The position numbers and the translations under genes are program-made. 33,173 nt of DNA from Thermoproteota archaeon (GTDB taxonomy: Archaea > Thermoproteota > Thermoprotei_A > Sulfolobales > Ignisphaeraceae), in assembly GCA_030550585.1 (NCBI GenBank), contig JAUQPB010000006.1:1-33173 (forward strand), in the 5' to 3' direction. Below the pieces are notes generated by a model that worked only from the letters and a program-made list of their open reading frames with translations, searched no databases and was not told where the DNA came from. Numbering within the stretch: the stretch's first letter is position 1; each line of letters begins with the position of its first letter. This document shows positions 31,748-33,173 of the stretch, piece by piece.

Positions 31748-32569
31748 ATGGACATAGAGAAGAGCATTGAAACACTTTCACGCTGGTTCGAGAATGTTGA
31801 GAAGCCTGTTATCGTAGCCTTTTCCGGGGGTGTTGACAGCAGTGTTGTGTTGGCTGTTGCCTGCAGGGCTATAGGATGCGAAAACGTGTTTGCTGCTACT
31901 GCTGTATCCCCCATAAGATTTGAGGAGGATTTGGAGTGGGCTAGAAGGGTTGCACAGCAACTTGGTGTAAAGCACATTGTTTTTGAGACCGACGAGCTTT
32001 CCATACCGGGTTTCGCAACAAACCCGCCGAACAGATGCTATATATGCAAAAAGAACTTGGCTGGTAAACTGGTTGAGCTGGCTAGAAGGCTAAACGCCAA
32101 GACAATTGTCGATGGCTCAAACGCCTCGGACCTGAATAGCTATAGACCCGGTATGCAGGCGTTTCGAGAGGCTGGGATTAGAAGTCCGTTGGCAGAGCTT
32201 GGAATTGGAAAAGATGTTGTGAGGATCATTGCCAAGCACCTTGGGCTGCCAAACTGGGGCAGACCATCGAACAGCTGTATAGCGACTAGAATACCCTATG
32301 GAGAGACCATAACGCTGGATAGGCTGAAGAGAATAGTCCTCGCAGAAAAGACTGTTAGGGAGATTACAGGAGTTGAAGTCGTTAGGGTTAGAGACCACGG
32401 CTACATAGCCAGGATAGAGGTCGACCCCAAGGAAAGGAGAAAATTCTTCGACGAAGAGACTATGGACAGGGTTGCCACAGAACTTAAGAAGCTTGGATAC
32501 AAATATGTGGCACTAGACCTCCAAGGCTATAGAAGCGGAAGCCTCGACGAGATGATAATAAAAAGTTGA
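31748..32569 (+). CDS. larE: LarE-like ATP-dependent sulfurtransferase (PP-loop)
   Basis: A 273-residue PP-loop enzyme of the LarE family. LarE adds sulfur to the nickel-pincer cofactor precursor of lactate racemase-type enzymes. The PP-loop is FSGGVDS (25-31); RCYICKK gives Cys97 and Cys100, and SCIATRIPYG gives Cys177, aligned with the sulfur-donating Cys of bacterial LarE. Three such Cys are the pattern of LarE variants that hold a [4Fe-4S] cluster and need not sacrifice a Cys. LarB, LarC and a LarA-like racemase are not in the window, so another sulfuration target is possible. Start ATG at 31748. Confidence 0.85.
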   Translation: MDIEKSIETLSRWFENVEKPVIVAFSGGVDSSVVLAVACRAIGCENVFAATAVSPIRFEEDLEWARRVAQQLGVKHIVFETDELSIPGFATNPPNRCYICKKNLAGKLVELARRLNAKTIVDGSNASDLNSYRPGMQAFREAGIRSPLAELGIGKDVVRIIAKHLGLPNWGRPSNSCIATRIPYGETITLDRLKRIVLAEKTVREITGVEVVRVRDHGYIARIEVDPKERRKFFDEETMDRVATELKKLGYKYVALDLQGYRSGSLDEMIIKS

Positions 32570-32626
32570 TAAATCCATCGAACAACATTCTTTGCCCCTC
32601 GTAAACTCTGAAACAGTTTAACAGCT

Positions 32627-33173
32627 CTAACCGTCCTTCTGCTCTTCGAGGTACCTACCCACCAATCTTTGGTGTAGCGGTGTTTGCCATGCATAGAGCT
32701 TTCCAATACCCATGCCCTTGTCTATTGGAGGTGTATACCCGATGCATGGCCTATCAATTGGTATTATAAGGTTTGCCTCTAGCAGGTATTTGCCGAGTTC
32801 TGGATGCTCTGAAACTTTATCGATGTCCTCTACAACCTCCTCCAACCCCTTCCTAAACCTCCTAGCTATAGACTCTAGCAAAACCTTAACACCTTTATAG
32901 AGATCCTCCTCCAAGACATCCAACCTCCACCCACGTGCTCTAAGAGCTATAGCAAGTCTGGGGTTTCCCCCAAGAGCCTTCCAAACATCGTACAGTATGT
33001 TGTCTGGCGCTCCCAACTCAATTAACAGCTCTTTAAATGAGCTGTAATCCAGATTCCAAATCTCTGCAAGAGTCACATAGTTGTGGCGTGCAAGAATGCT
33101 TCGTGAGACCCCCTCGCTTGTTGTAGCCAAGATAAAAACGCTTTTAGCTTCATAGGCCAGCAGATCCTCTAGA
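32627..33173 (-). CDS. Archaeal-type AAA ATPase, C-terminal part (continues past window end)
   Basis: The frame is open from 33173 to the stop at 32627, about 182 residues, and its 5' end lies outside the window. Near the cut end, a hydrophobic strand and VFILATTSEGVSRSILAR correspond to the end of Walker B and sensor 1 of the archaeal ATPase family (PF01637-like), followed by the helical lid and a basic C-terminal domain. A TTG at 33130 would give a shorter frame but would cut this strand, so it is not a true start. The gene converges with larE. Function unknown; such ATPases are often associated with mobile or lineage-specific regions. Confidence 0.65.
   Translation of the reverse strand, partial: LEDLLAYEAKSVFILATTSEGVSRSILARHNYVTLAEIWNLDYSSFKELLIELGAPDNILYDVWKALGGNPRLAIALRARGWRLDVLEEDLYKGVKVLLESIARRFRKGLEEVVEDIDKVSEHPELGKYLLEANLIIPIDRPCIGYTPPIDKGMGIGKLYAWQTPLHQRLVGRYLEEQKDG

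Overview
The window looks like chromosome of a hyperthermophilic crenarchaeon (Thermoprotei). Arginine is coded mostly by AGA/AGG and isoleucine often by ATA. GTG and TTG starts are common, ribosome binding sites are GGTG/GGTGATC-like, and several genes have TATA boxes close to the start. The protein families are archaeal: MptA, MptD, MptE, beta-RFAP synthase, DUF447, DUF1464, DUF1122, a SelD-like kinase and an archaeal-type AAA ATPase. No rRNA, tRNA, CRISPR array or intact insertion sequence was seen.

Layout. (1) 0.1-0.9 kb: an HD-domain nucleotidase whose last metal ligand is Asn instead of Asp, followed in frame after its stop by an unexplained 75-codon open frame. (2) 1.0-5.7 kb: a sulfur/selenium island. 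A YeeE/YedE transporter diverges from a compact five-gene run: TusA, SelD-like kinase, acylphosphatase, second TusA and a ThiF/MoeB-like E1 enzyme. Matching palindromes overlap both divergent starts. (3) 5.8-8.2 kb: thiM-thiE-thiL thiamine operon. (4) 8.4-17.4 kb: a metal and oxygen/redox defence stretch with a YHS protein, Cu+ P-type ATPase, decayed ferredoxin, flavodiiron protein, hemerythrin, SfsA, frameshifted rubrerythrin, thioredoxin reductase, DUF1122 and a ferritin-like protein. (5) 17.5-18.8 kb: a retropepsin-like protease and a decayed VapC/AF2212-type toxin-antitoxin pair. (6) 18.8-24.7 kb: a tight cluster for tetrahydromethanopterin-type cofactor synthesis: DmrX-like flavo-ferredoxin, DUF1464, DUF447, MptE, beta-RFAP synthase, MptA and MptD. 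(7) 24.8-28.0 kb: a peptide-type ABC importer (binding protein plus two permeases) with no ATPase genes beside it. (8) 28.2-33.2 kb: a possible C/D-box RNA, a CcdA-like thiol transporter, a 46-residue twin-CX3C mini-protein missed by ordinary ORF cut-offs, DUF72, two-subunit class I fumarase, LarE-like sulfurtransferase and the 3' part of an AAA ATPase that runs off the end.

How the parts fit. The sulfur island supplies an importer, two persulfide carriers, an ATP-dependent chalcogen-activating kinase and an adenylating enzyme, so it could move sulfur or selenium into a cofactor or RNA base. No final acceptor is encoded here. The redox stretch is a typical O2/NO/peroxide kit for an anaerobe or microaerophile, but its rubrerythrin reads as broken. 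The pterin cluster implies a tetrahydromethanopterin-like C1 carrier; DUF447 and DUF1464 sit inside it and are good candidates for unassigned steps. Four genes (ferredoxin, rubrerythrin, toxin, antitoxin) carry frame disruptions, so either local gene decay or indel errors in the assembly should be considered.
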